This document shows positions 8,422-16,617 of a stretch of DNA of 64,000 nucleotides, piece after piece. The first letter of the stretch is position 1. Each line of letters starts with the position of its first letter. Origin of the DNA: JAAEPI01 sp964352625 (GTDB lineage Bacteria; Bacteroidota; Bacteroidia; Cytophagales; Cyclobacteriaceae); NCBI GenBank assembly GCA_964352625.1, contig CAYGSD010000004.1, forward strand, positions 189,076-253,075, read 5' to 3'. The notes beneath the pieces were generated by a model. It was not told where the DNA came from, did not search any database, and was given only the letters and a program-made list of their open reading frames with translations. Made by a program: the position numbers and the translations under genes.

Positions 8422-11400
8422 TTGTTGCTTTTAATGTCTTCTTCTACAGTCTTGAATTTAACATCTTTCTTGATACTGCCATCAGCATACTGCACATTCA
8501 CGCGCTGATTTCTACTCGCAATCTTCATGGACTTGACAGGCTCATGCTTGTCAACCGGTGGTCGATTCTGAGGTGCTCCACCTCCAGAAAGAGCCGAGCG
8601 GCTTTCTTCTTTGGACTCCTTGTAGTTTCTGGCAGATCGCTGAGAGGTCGCTTCCTGGACCTGCGTGTCTTCCTGAATTGGAATCTCAGCTTTCATTAGA
8701 AAGGACATGGTTTCTTGATTGACCCTGCCAATAAAGCTCTTGAACATTTCGAACCCTTCGAATTTGTAGATCAAAAGCGGGTCTTTTTGTTCGTATTGGG
8801 CGTTTCGGACAGATTGGCGAAGGTCATCCATGTCTCGAAGGTGCTCTTTCCAAGTTTGGTCAATCATGGCAAGAGAAACCAGTTTTTCCATTTCCTTGAT
8901 CACCTCTTTTCCCTCATTGTTCATGGCGTTTTGCAACGAAACCGCAGCACCAACTTGTTTGGAGCCATCTGTAAATGGAATGCCAATTTTTTCTACTGTT
9001 GCCCCCCTTGTTAAATTGATTCGCCTAAGGATCGGCATAATTGAGCTAACCTGTCGCTCATTTTTTTGATTGTAATTGGCTAGAGCATCCTCATATAATT
9101 TTTGAGTCAACACATTTTGATCGGTCTTCCCAAGTTCTTCGGCATTTATCTGGAAATCCAGGCCAAGCATGCTGATCGCATTGAGTTTAAGGCTGTCTAG
9201 GTTGTTGTCTGCCTTAGCGCCTATTGCGATTTCTTCGCACGTGTCATAAAGCATGTTTAGAATGTCTAATTCCAGACGATCACCATAAAGGGCATTTTTC
9301 CTTCGCTTGTAAATGACCTCACGTTGTGAGTTCATGACGTTATCATATTCGAGCAATTGCTTTCTGATGGCGAAGTTGTTTTCCTCTACTTTTCGCTGAG
9401 CTCTCTCAATTGATTTGGTAATCATGGAGTGCTGGATCACTTCTCCTTCTTGCAGGCCAAGTCTATCCATCACCTTCGCCACACGACCTGACATAAAGAG
9501 ACGCATCAAATTGTCTTCCAAGGAAACGTAGAACTGTGACGATCCAGGGTCTCCTTGTCGACCAGAGCGACCTCTAAGCTGCCTATCCACACGTCGAGAT
9601 TCGTGGCGTTCAGTACCGATGATCGCCAATCCTCCCGCAGCTTTTGCCTCAGGGGTCAGCTTAATGTCCGTACCTCTACCAGCCATGTTCGTGGCAATGG
9701 TTACTGTACCTGGTTTCCCAGCTTCAGCAACGACATCCGCTTCCTTGGCATGTTGCTTTGCATTCAAAACCTGATGCTTGATGTTTTTCATCTGAAGCAT
9801 TCGACTAAGAATTTCGGAGATTTCCACTGATGTGGTACCTACCAAAACCGGCCGACCTGCTTGTGTAAGCTGAACGATTTCTTCGGTGACAGCATTGAAT
9901 TTTTCCCTGACTGATTTGTAAACCTTATCGTTATCATCCTTTCTGGCGATGGGTCTATTAGTTGGGATAACAACTACATCGAGCTTATAGATGTCCCAGA
10001 ATTCTCCCGCTTCAGTTTCTGCCGTTCCGGTCATACCAGCCAGCTTATGGTACATTCGGAAGTAGTTCTGCAGCGTAATGGTCGCGTAGGTTTGAGTGGC
10101 ATCTTCCACCTTCACATTCTCCTTTGCTTCTATCGCTTGGTGCAGACCGTCAGAGTAACGGCGGCCTTCCATGATACGGCCAGTTTGCTCATCTACGATT
10201 TTCACTTTGTCGTCCATCACCACATACTCTGTGTCTTTTTCGTAAAGACAGTATGCCTTTAAGAGTTGATTAACTGAGTGAATTCGCTGACTCTTCTGAT
10301 TGTAATCGCGGATGATATCTTCTTTTTTGGCAAGCCGCTCGCTCTCAGGAATGGAGTGATCATTTTCTGCGGCATTGAGCGCTACAGAAATATCCGGAAG
10401 GATAAAGAAATTTGGATCTTCACCTGATCCTGTAATCAAATCAAGACCTTTATCCGTCAGGTCAATGCTATTCAGCTTCTCATCAATGGTGAAAAAAAGT
10501 GGAGCATCTGCTTCCGGCATCAATTTTTGATTGTCAGCCAGATAGATGTTTTCTGTCTTTTGAAGAATTTGCTTGACCCCTGTTTCACTCAAAAATTTGA
10601 TAAGTGCTTTGTGTTTCGGCAAACCCCTAAAGGCTCTGAAAAGCGCAAGCCCGCCTTCCGTTTCGTTCCCTGCTGCGAGCGCTTTTTTGGCTTCATTGAA
10701 ATATTCTGAAACCAATTTTCTTTGAGCTTCTACAAGCTTGTTGATTCTTGGTTTGAGATCATAGAATTCGTGCTCATCCCCTCTAGGGATTGGGCCGGAA
10801 ATAATCAAAGGCGTCCGGGCATCATCAATAAGTACTGAATCGACCTCATCGACCATGGCATAGTGATGCTTCTTCTGCACTAATTCGTCCGGACTTTTGG
10901 CCATGTTATCTCGGAGGTAATCAAAGCCAAACTCGTTGTTGGTGCCGTAAATAATATCTGAGGCATAGGCTTCTTTCCTTCCTGTGGAATTAGGGCCATG
11001 TCGATCGATACAATCGACCTTCAGTCCATGAAATTCGAAAATTGGCGCATTCCACTCTGAATCCCTTTTAGCCAGATAGTCATTTACCGTGACGATATGA
11101 ACGCCACGACCAGCGAGTGCATTCAGGTAGGCTGGGAGGGTAGCCACCAGGGTCTTTCCTTCACCTGTGGCCATTTCGGCAATTTTTCCCTGATGAAGCA
11201 CGACTCCACCAATCAACTGCACATCGTAGTGCACCATGTTCCATTCTACTTCGGTACCGGCGGCCAGCCATTTGTTGTGCCAGGTGGCAGTCTCACCTGA
11301 GATTTCGACATGAGGTTTACTTGCTGCAAATTGCTTGTCAAGAAGAGTGGCTTGGACGACCAATTTTTTGTTTTCACTCAGTCTCCTTGCTGTCTCCTTT

Positions 11401-11753
11401 ACCACAGCAAAACCTTCTGGGAGAATTTCCAACAAGATTTTCTCAAGTTCCTCATCTCGGTTTTCCTCCAACTTGTCAATCTGATCGAAGATGTCTTCCT
11501 TTTGGTTGACGTCTAACTCCGGTGATTCTACATCCTTTGAAAGTTGAGCTATCTGGTCATCAATGGATTTGAGATGATCGGCAATCCGACCTCTAAATTC
11601 ACTTGTTTTATTTCTTAGCTCATCATCTGAGATGTTTCTTAGTTTGTCAAATTCCGCGTTGATTAAACCAACATACGGTTCCAACAATTTGATGTCTTTA
11701 TCTGATTTCGTTCCGAAGATTTTCGCAACGCCTCGCCCTATCGAATCAAGCAT
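8403..11753 (-). CDS. secA: Preprotein translocase ATPase SecA
   Basis: The 1116-residue motor drives post-translational export through SecYEG. Walker A is in MATGEGKTLVA (about residues 193-203) and Walker B in the DEVDSVLIDDARTP stretch. The preprotein-binding insertion, helicase motif VGTTSVEISE, GRAGRGTDI-type motif (NMAGRGTDIKL) and the arginine-finger region RQLRGRSGRQGD are all present. The protein is longer than E. coli SecA, as is usual in this phylum. Its C terminus is a low-complexity linker ending in KCVLIE without the cysteine-rich zinc-binding SEC-C motif. The gene heads a leftward operon with the SPOR lipoprotein and M20 amidohydrolase genes. Confidence 0.97.
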   Translation of the reverse strand: MLDSIGRGVAKIFGTKSDKDIKLLEPYVGLINAEFDKLRNISDDELRNKTSEFRGRIADHLKSIDDQIAQLSKDVESPELDVNQKEDIFDQIDKLEENRDEELEKILLEILPEGFAVVKETARRLSENKKLVVQATLLDKQFAASKPHVEISGETATWHNKWLAAGTEVEWNMVHYDVQLIGGVVLHQGKIAEMATGEGKTLVATLPAYLNALAGRGVHIVTVNDYLAKRDSEWNAPIFEFHGLKVDCIDRHGPNSTGRKEAYASDIIYGTNNEFGFDYLRDNMAKSPDELVQKKHHYAMVDEVDSVLIDDARTPLIISGPIPRGDEHEFYDLKPRINKLVEAQRKLVSEYFNEAKKALAAGNETEGGLALFRAFRGLPKHKALIKFLSETGVKQILQKTENIYLADNQKLMPEADAPLFFTIDEKLNSIDLTDKGLDLITGSGEDPNFFILPDISVALNAAENDHSIPESERLAKKEDIIRDYNQKSQRIHSVNQLLKAYCLYEKDTEYVVMDDKVKIVDEQTGRIMEGRRYSDGLHQAIEAKENVKVEDATQTYATITLQNYFRMYHKLAGMTGTAETEAGEFWDIYKLDVVVIPTNRPIARKDDNDKVYKSVREKFNAVTEEIVQLTQAGRPVLVGTTSVEISEILSRMLQMKNIKHQVLNAKQHAKEADVVAEAGKPGTVTIATNMAGRGTDIKLTPEAKAAGGLAIIGTERHESRRVDRQLRGRSGRQGDPGSSQFYVSLEDNLMRLFMSGRVAKVMDRLGLQEGEVIQHSMITKSIERAQRKVEENNFAIRKQLLEYDNVMNSQREVIYKRRKNALYGDRLELDILNMLYDTCEEIAIGAKADNNLDSLKLNAISMLGLDFQINAEELGKTDQNVLTQKLYEDALANYNQKNERQVSSIMPILRRINLTRGATVEKIGIPFTDGSKQVGAAVSLQNAMNNEGKEVIKEMEKLVSLAMIDQTWKEHLRDMDDLRQSVRNAQYEQKDPLLIYKFEGFEMFKSFIGRVNQETMSFLMKAEIPIQEDTQVQEATSQRSARNYKESKEESRSALSGGGAPQNRPPVDKHEPVKSMKIASRNQRVNVQYADGSIKKDVKFKTVEEDIKSNKCVLIE

Positions 11754-11812
11754 GCCTTATTTTGAATTAAGGGGTTAAAGTTAAATAAAAGGAGTTCGGA
11801 GAACACACAAAA

Positions 11813-12580
11813 TCACAACTCGATGCTGCCTGAAAAAACAAAAGTGGCAGCTCCTGTGAGCCAGATATTCTTGAAACCTTTTGCTGTCTTTTCATAATCT
11901 ACTTTCAATGTGCCGCCTCTTGTCTCAATAACGACCGGAGATGGGTAGTTGAGTTGTGCTGCAACCAATCCCACGGCTGTTACTCCGGTTCCACAGGAAA
12001 GGGTCTCATTTTCTACTCCTCTTTCGTACGTTCGTACTGCGACCCGGTCGTGCAATAGTTGTGCGAAGTTTACATTCGTGCCATTTTGTCCGAGGTAGGC
12101 CTCCGAGTATCTAATTTCACGTCCTTCAGCCATCACATCCACGGCTTCAATGTCATCTACCATTTTGACATAATGTGGGGAGCCAGTGTTGACATAGAAA
12201 TCGCTTTGGACTTTTGTTAAATGATCGACATCAAAGAGACTGAAACTGATCGCTTCACCTTTGATAATGGCGGAATGAACTCCATCTGTGGTTTCGAAGG
12301 TGGCTTTGTCTTCTACAATTCCTAATGACCGTGCAAATTGAAACCCACATCTCGAACCATTGCCGCAAAGGCTCTCTGACCCATCGGGATTATAAAAAAC
12401 CATTTTATAGTCTAGTTCTTGATGATTTTCAATCAAGATCAATCCATCGGACCCAATACCAAATTTCCTATCACATAGAAATTGAATGTGCTTGGTGTCT
12501 TTGGAGAAAATATCATTTCGATTATCAATCAAAATGAAGTCGTTTCCTGTGCCCTGGTATTTAGAAAAGTTGATTTTCAT
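11813..12580 (-). CDS. dapF: Diaminopimelate epimerase
   Basis: A 255-residue enzyme that interconverts LL- and meso-diaminopimelate for lysine and peptidoglycan synthesis. Both active-site cysteines are visible in their conserved settings: SLCGNGSRC near residue 72 and LSCGTGVTA near residue 193. The N terminus FSKYQGTGNDFILID is the standard opening of the family. The gene lies just downstream of the terminator that ends the rplS operon, and 59 bases before secA, on the same strand. Confidence 0.96.
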   Translation of the reverse strand: MKINFSKYQGTGNDFILIDNRNDIFSKDTKHIQFLCDRKFGIGSDGLILIENHQELDYKMVFYNPDGSESLCGNGSRCGFQFARSLGIVEDKATFETTDGVHSAIIKGEAISFSLFDVDHLTKVQSDFYVNTGSPHYVKMVDDIEAVDVMAEGREIRYSEAYLGQNGTNVNFAQLLHDRVAVRTYERGVENETLSCGTGVTAVGLVAAQLNYPSPVVIETRGGTLKVDYEKTAKGFKNIWLTGAATFVFSGSIEL

Positions 12581-12584
12581 CTAA

Positions 12585-12614
12585 CAAAAAAAGCCACCCC
12601 AAAATGGGATGGCT
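12585..12614 (-). terminator. Intrinsic terminator of the rpsP-rimM-trmD-rplS operon
   Basis: On the minus strand a 9-bp stem (12606-12614 with 12592-12600, one G-T pair) with a short A/T loop is followed by seven T residues. It lies 22 bases after the rplS stop and just before the dapF start. Confidence 0.85.
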
Positions 12615-12635
12615 AATATCGGGTAAATCTTATGA

Positions 12636-12992
12636 TTATATTTTTTCTTTGATACGAGCGGCTTTCCCTTTTCTACCTCTTAGGTAGAACAATCTTGCTC
12701 GTCTTACCTTACCTCTTCTCAACACTTCGATTTTGTCGATGTTTGGAGTAAGGAAAGGAAAAATTCTTTCTACGGCGATTCCGCCAGATACTTTACGTAC
12801 TGTGAAGGTTTCTCCGTTAGTGCTTTTGTTTTTCACTTGGATCACAGTTCCTTGGAACTGCTGGATACGCTCTTTGCTACCTTCTTTAATTTTGTAGTGC
12901 ACATTGATTGTGTCACCTGAGTTGAAGTCCGGATAGCTTGCTCTAAGGTCCTTGTATTCGCCTCTTACTAATTCTGCAATGTCTTGTCTCAT
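12636..12992 (-). CDS. rplS: 50S ribosomal protein L19
   Basis: The 118-residue protein is a normal-length bL19, located at the 30S-50S interface. Conserved blocks are visible: FNSGDTINVHYKIKEG, RIQQFQGTVIQ, FTVRKVSGGIAVERIFPF and the basic C-terminal RRGKVRRARLFYLRGRKGKAARIKE. It is the last gene of the conserved rpsP-rimM-trmD-rplS order and is followed by a clear terminator. Confidence 0.98.
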   Translation of the reverse strand: MRQDIAELVRGEYKDLRASYPDFNSGDTINVHYKIKEGSKERIQQFQGTVIQVKNKSTNGETFTVRKVSGGIAVERIFPFLTPNIDKIEVLRRGKVRRARLFYLRGRKGKAARIKEKI

Positions 12993-13079
12993 TTCTTTTA
13001 CTCCTCCGAGTGATTTTGAAAAAGGTGTGCAAATGTAAGGATTATCAGGTTAAACTAATAACCTCTTTCAAGGAAAAAA

Positions 13080-13760
13080 TCATTCGCCTTCAAGAAGGTC
13101 AGGTCTTCGCTCTTCGGTTCGCTTTAAAGACTGTTCATGACGCCATTTTTCTATATTGGCTTCATGTCCTGAAAGAAGGATTTCAGGGACTTTCAGGCCT
13201 TTGTACTCGGCAGGTCTGGAGTACACGGGCGGAGCTAATAAATTATCCTGAAAGGAGTCGGTCAATGCGGAAGTTTCATCATTCAATACGCCAGGAATAA
13301 GGCGGATAAGGGCATCCGCCAATACCATGGCCGCTAATTCGCCACCAGATAATACATAATCGCCTATGCTGATTTCTCGTGTTACCAAGTGATCGCGCAC
13401 CCTTTGATCTACGCCTTTATAATGCCCGCACAGAAGAATAAGATTCTCACAGGTAGAAAGACCATTTGCAATTTTCTGATTCAGCGTTTCTCCATCAGGA
13501 GTTAGGAAAATTACTTCATCGTAGGATCGCTCAGCTTTCAGCTTGGAGATGCAGGCATCAATTGGCTCGATGGTTAGTACCATCCCAGCGCCCCCCCCAA
13601 AAGCATAATCATCAACGTTTTTGTGCTTGTTGGTGCTGTAGTCCCTGAGGTTATGAATGTGGATATCTACAAGGTCTTTGTCCTGAGATCGCTTCACGAT
13701 ACTCTGATTCATTGGCCCCTCGAAAAGGTTTGGCAAGCACGTGATAATGTCCAGCCTCAT
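13080..13760 (-). CDS. trmD: tRNA (guanine-N1-)-methyltransferase TrmD
   Basis: A 226-residue SPOUT methyltransferase that makes m1G37 in tRNAs to prevent frameshifting. It has the N-terminal RLDIITCLPNLFEGP start. The deep-knot SAM-binding region reads LLCGHYKGVDQRV and continues into EISIGDYVLSGGELA. The C-terminal domain includes YSRPAEYKGLKVPEILLSGHH-like text ending in EANIEKWR. The start codon overlaps the rimM stop by 4 bases (ATGA). It is 87 bases upstream of rplS in the classic operon. Confidence 0.98.
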   Translation of the reverse strand: MRLDIITCLPNLFEGPMNQSIVKRSQDKDLVDIHIHNLRDYSTNKHKNVDDYAFGGGAGMVLTIEPIDACISKLKAERSYDEVIFLTPDGETLNQKIANGLSTCENLILLCGHYKGVDQRVRDHLVTREISIGDYVLSGGELAAMVLADALIRLIPGVLNDETSALTDSFQDNLLAPPVYSRPAEYKGLKVPEILLSGHEANIEKWRHEQSLKRTEERRPDLLEGE

Positions 13761-14281
13761 GTTTCTGTATAAATCTCCAAATAACCCTGCGGCAAGGTAA
13801 TATGGATTTCTTTGGTCTTTTTGTTCACTGAGGTTACGAATTGATCCTGAATCGGCACCAGTACTTCGTTCCCTAGGTGATCGTACCCGAACATTGGGTT
13901 TTTATCCTGTGGGTAAATGTCGGTGACATGGCCCACAGTTTTCCCTTCGAGGACTACTGTATAGTCTATGAGCTCATGGAAGTAGTACGAATCATCACCC
14001 AGATCTGGTAAGAAATCAAGTGGCAGGTAGGCCGTATCGCCTACTATTTCTTTTGCCGCATCCACCCCGTCTATATCTTCAAATTTCAGCCGTGCGGTTT
14101 CACCTTGAATCTGGCAAGAGGAAATAAAAAAAGGAACCAGCTTTCCGGATTGCTCCAAAAAAACTGATTCCAAATTTGTATAAGCCTGAGGGTCGTCTAC
14201 ATCTAAGTGTAGAATTACCTCCCCTTTGAGGCCATGTGTTTTAACAACTTCGCCTAGTTGATAGCAATTATCAACCTTCAT
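13757..14281 (-). CDS. rimM: 16S rRNA processing protein RimM
   Basis: The 174-residue ribosome maturation factor binds S19 and assists 30S head assembly. The N-terminal RimM beta-barrel begins QLGEVVKTHGLKGEVILHLD, and the C-terminal PRC-barrel-like part contains YFHELIDYTVV and DQFVTSVNKKTKEIHITLPQGY. It starts 6 bases after the rpsP stop and overlaps trmD by 4 bases. The order is the conserved one for the S16 operon. Confidence 0.96.
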   Translation of the reverse strand: MKVDNCYQLGEVVKTHGLKGEVILHLDVDDPQAYTNLESVFLEQSGKLVPFFISSCQIQGETARLKFEDIDGVDAAKEIVGDTAYLPLDFLPDLGDDSYYFHELIDYTVVLEGKTVGHVTDIYPQDKNPMFGYDHLGNEVLVPIQDQFVTSVNKKTKEIHITLPQGYLEIYTET

Positions 14282-14287
14282 GACGAA

Positions 14288-15004
14288 TTACTCTGCTTTT
14301 TTCTCTTCTTCAGTAGGAGCTTCCTCGGCTTTTGCTTCCTCAGCAGGAGCTTCAGCTTTAGGCTCTTCTTCTGTCACTTCTGCGGCAGGAGCTTCTTCCA
14401 CTTTTTCTTCAACTACCTCAGCAGGGGCTTCCGCTTCTGGAGTCGCTTCAGCTTGCGCTTCCTCTACTGCAGCTGCATCCTCTTCCAATGACTCGTCTCC
14501 GGCTTCACTTGCTTCTCTTACTTCCTCGACCAGAGTAGCCTCAGCTTCTTGCTTTTTCTTCTGAAGAGCCTCAAGTCTAGCTGCGTTCACTTTGGCTTCT
14601 GCCTCAAGTGCTGCTTTTTTCTTGTCTGCTTTAGACTTCTCTAGGCCTTCAACCTTGCCTTGGATTTTGGCTTCCTTATCTTTCTTCCACTCTTCGAATT
14701 TCTTGTCAGCAGCTTCTTGAGTAATTGCGCCTTTGTTCACACCAAGTTGAAGGTGTTTCTTTAGCATAATGCCTTTATAAGAAAGCATTGCTCTTACAGA
14801 GTCAGTAGGCTGAGCGCCTTTCATAACCCAATCAAAAGCTTTCTCTTCGTTGATCTCTATTGTCGCCGGATTTGTATTTGGATTGTACAATCCAATTTTC
14901 TCAATGAATTTTCCGTCTCTTGGTGATCTCGCGTCAGCGATAACAACATCGTATCTAGCCAACTTCTTTCGACCTCTTCGGGTCAGTCTGATTTTTACTG
15001 CCAT
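14288..15004 (-). CDS. rpsP: 30S ribosomal protein S16 with long acidic C-terminal extension
   Basis: The first 85 or so residues are ordinary bS16 (start AVKIRLTRRGRKK, then DARSPRDGKFIEKIGLYNP). The protein then continues to 238 residues, about 150 more than the E. coli protein. A lysine/glutamate-rich helical region (about 100-170) leads into an alanine-, glutamate- and proline-rich tail (about 170-238) repeating EAPAE/EEA-like words. Extended S16 tails occur in this phylum, though their function is not known. The gene heads the rpsP-rimM-trmD-rplS operon with a TATCTTTG element at 15053-15060. The tail is biased in composition, but the frame is open to the TAA six bases before rimM. Confidence 0.95.
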   Translation of the reverse strand: MAVKIRLTRRGRKKLARYDVVIADARSPRDGKFIEKIGLYNPNTNPATIEINEEKAFDWVMKGAQPTDSVRAMLSYKGIMLKKHLQLGVNKGAITQEAADKKFEEWKKDKEAKIQGKVEGLEKSKADKKKAALEAEAKVNAARLEALQKKKQEAEATLVEEVREASEAGDESLEEDAAAVEEAQAEATPEAEAPAEVVEEKVEEAPAAEVTEEEPKAEAPAEEAKAEEAPTEEEKKAE

Positions 15005-15052
15005 GGTTTGCTTTGTTTATGGAACTCGTCCATCAAAATTTTAAATGGAGCG

Positions 15053-15060
15053 CAAAGATA
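15053..15060 (-). promoter_or_regulatory. rpsP: TATCTTTG promoter element of the rpsP operon
   Basis: The minus-strand TATCTTTG matches the TAnnTTTG consensus exactly. It lies about 48 bases upstream of the rpsP ATG, leaving a leader of roughly 40 bases. No TTG at the expected -33 distance is seen. Confidence 0.6.
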
Positions 15061-15099
15061 GAATTATTGATGAAAAAAAACAGGGGAGAAACAATTCTT

Positions 15100-16287
15100 T
15101 CAAAGAACCCCCAATTCTTTCCCAACCTCAGTAAACGCCGCAATGGCTTTGTCCAAGTGCGAGCGGTCATGCACTGCCGACATTTGCACTCTGATTCTGG
15201 CTTGTCCTTTTGGCACAACAGGGAAGTAAAATCCAATAACGTAAATACCTTTTTCCAAGAGCTTAGCTGCCATTTGCTGTGACAAAACAGCATCATAAAG
15301 CATGATCGGCACGATTGGGTGGTCGCCTGGTTTGATGTCAAAGCCGGCTTTGGTCATTTCAGAACGAAAGTATTTTGTGTTGTCCTCTAGTTTGTCTCTA
15401 AGCTCTGTGGTTTCGCTCAAAAGATCGAGAACGGCAATGGACGCACCTACAATAGAAGGAGCCACGGTATTTGAAAATAAATAAGGCCGTGATCTCTGGC
15501 GCAGAATTTCAATGATTTCTTTCTTGCCTGAGGTGAATCCGCCGGAAGCTCCACCGAGGGCTTTGCCCAGCGTGCCTGTTATGATGTCCACCCGATCCAT
15601 GCAGTTTCTGTATTCGTGCGTACCTCGTCCTGTTTTCCCAAGGAATCCTGTAGCATGGCATTCGTCGGTCATTACCACCGCATCGTATTTGTCAGCCAAG
15701 TCACAGATTTCATCGAGTTTGGCAATGGTGCCGTCCATGGAGAATGCCCCATCCGTCACAATGATTTTGCATTTTGCACCAGAAGCTTCTTGGAGTTTGG
15801 CTTCCAAATCTTCCATGTTATTGTTCTCGTAACGATAGCGTTGCGCCTTGCATAATCTGACACCATCAATAATAGAGGCATGATTCAGTGCATCAGAAAT
15901 GATCGCATCTTCAGGGCCGAAGAGTGGTTCGAATATGCCACCGTTCGCGTCGAATGCGGCCGCATAAAGTATGGTGTCTTCGGTTCCGAGGAATTCAGAG
16001 ATTTTCGCCTCCAGTTCTTTATGGATATCCTGCGTGCCACAGATGAATCGGACGGATGACATGCCATATCCATGAGAGTCAATCGCTTTCTTAGCAGCTT
16101 CAATAACCTTAGGATGGGACGACAACCCCAAATAATTGTTTGCGCAGAAGTTGATCACTTCTTGTCCGCCTGCGATTCTGATGTCGGCACTTTGCGGAGA
16201 GGTGATGACACGCTCTTGCTTGTAAAGCCCCGCGTCTTTGATCTCCTGAATTTCGTTGTTGAGTTTTTGTTGTAATGTTGGGTACAT
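15100..16287 (-). CDS. kbl: Glycine C-acetyltransferase (2-amino-3-ketobutyrate CoA ligase)
   Basis: The 395-residue PLP enzyme of the alpha-oxoamine synthase family cleaves 2-amino-3-ketobutyrate with CoA to glycine and acetyl-CoA, the second step of threonine catabolism. Visible are INFCANNYLGLSSHP, the DECHATGFLG motif, and the PLP lysine in GTLGKALGGASGG near residue 243. The same family includes BioF and SPT. The kbl assignment is supported by the FCANNYLG start typical of Kbl and by the divergent threonine dehydrogenase gene at 16618. The small gene at 16289 ends one base upstream, so both are in one transcript. Confidence 0.93.
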   Translation of the reverse strand: MYPTLQQKLNNEIQEIKDAGLYKQERVITSPQSADIRIAGGQEVINFCANNYLGLSSHPKVIEAAKKAIDSHGYGMSSVRFICGTQDIHKELEAKISEFLGTEDTILYAAAFDANGGIFEPLFGPEDAIISDALNHASIIDGVRLCKAQRYRYENNNMEDLEAKLQEASGAKCKIIVTDGAFSMDGTIAKLDEICDLADKYDAVVMTDECHATGFLGKTGRGTHEYRNCMDRVDIITGTLGKALGGASGGFTSGKKEIIEILRQRSRPYLFSNTVAPSIVGASIAVLDLLSETTELRDKLEDNTKYFRSEMTKAGFDIKPGDHPIVPIMLYDAVLSQQMAAKLLEKGIYVIGFYFPVVPKGQARIRVQMSAVHDRSHLDKAIAAFTEVGKELGVL

Positions 16288-16288
16288 A

Positions 16289-16546
16289 TCAAATGTTGGG
16301 TTTGGCGTCCCGATAGCTATCGGGATTGGGTCTCAGGGGTTTCGGTTTGGCCTTGATGGCTTCTTCCTCACCTTTCCAAGGGTATTTTCTCCGGAGTGGA
16401 TTGATCAGAAAAAGTTTTTGCTGAGTGAAATTATCTGGGTGCATTTGGTCAAAAATAGACTTGAGCTCCCTGAACTTTTTTTCCTCCAATTTTTCAAATG
16501 AGGCAGGGTTGATTCTTTTCAATCTCAGGTATTCTGAAAAATCCAT
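16289..16546 (-). CDS. Small conserved-looking protein of unknown function upstream of kbl
   Basis: An 85-residue polar protein with no signal peptide or membrane segment, containing a central FRELKSIFDQMHPDNFTQQK helix and a basic proline-rich end. No family is recognised. It is transcribed with kbl (one base between them) and diverges from the threonine dehydrogenase gene. Its last 12 codons contain a perfect 16-bp palindrome at 16309-16324 that also appears in an intergenic repeat at 63349. The annotated C terminus may therefore have been altered by a repeat insertion. A TAAATTTG element at 16551-16558 lies only 4 bases before the ATG, suggesting a very short or no leader. Confidence 0.7.
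   Translation of the reverse strand: MDFSEYLRLKRINPASFEKLEEKKFRELKSIFDQMHPDNFTQQKLFLINPLRRKYPWKGEEEAIKAKPKPLRPNPDSYRDAKPNI
16309..16324. repeat. Perfect 16-bp palindrome, also found at 63349
   Basis: The sequence CCCGATAGCTATCGGG is its own reverse complement. It lies inside the last codons of the small gene upstream of kbl. A 14-bp core copy recurs at 63349-63362 inside a tandem repeat, indicating a dispersed element rather than a gene-specific site. Confidence 0.85.
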
Positions 16547-16569
16547 TGGCCAAATTTAACATCTTACTC

Positions 16570-16599
16570 TTGGCTTCAATTCATTACGCCCTAATTTTG
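16570..16599 (+). promoter_or_regulatory. tdh: Promoter of threonine dehydrogenase: TTG-N19-TAATTTTG
   Basis: TTG at 16570-16572 and TAATTTTG at 16592-16599 are separated by 19 bases, the spacing expected for the Bacteroidota primary sigma factor. The predicted transcript start is near 16604, downstream of an alternative ATG at 16546, which supports the ATG at 16618 as the gene start. Confidence 0.75.
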
Positions 16600-16617
16600 C
16601 GCCAACAACATTGCCCC

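Noticed and set aside
14280..14564. Alanine/serine-rich plus-strand frame opposite rpsP
   Set aside because: It is the mirror of the acidic, alanine-rich S16 tail in another frame; the S16 frame continues from a clear ribosomal-protein domain.
15100..16287. BioF (8-amino-7-oxononanoate synthase) as the identity of the PLP enzyme
   Set aside because: The divergent threonine dehydrogenase and Kbl-like FCANNYLG motif favour Kbl; no biotin genes adjoin.
16546..16617. Earlier ATG for threonine dehydrogenase at 16546
   Set aside because: It would lie before the promoter elements at 16570-16599 and add a tail with no match to the family; the Rossmann motif begins right after 16618.
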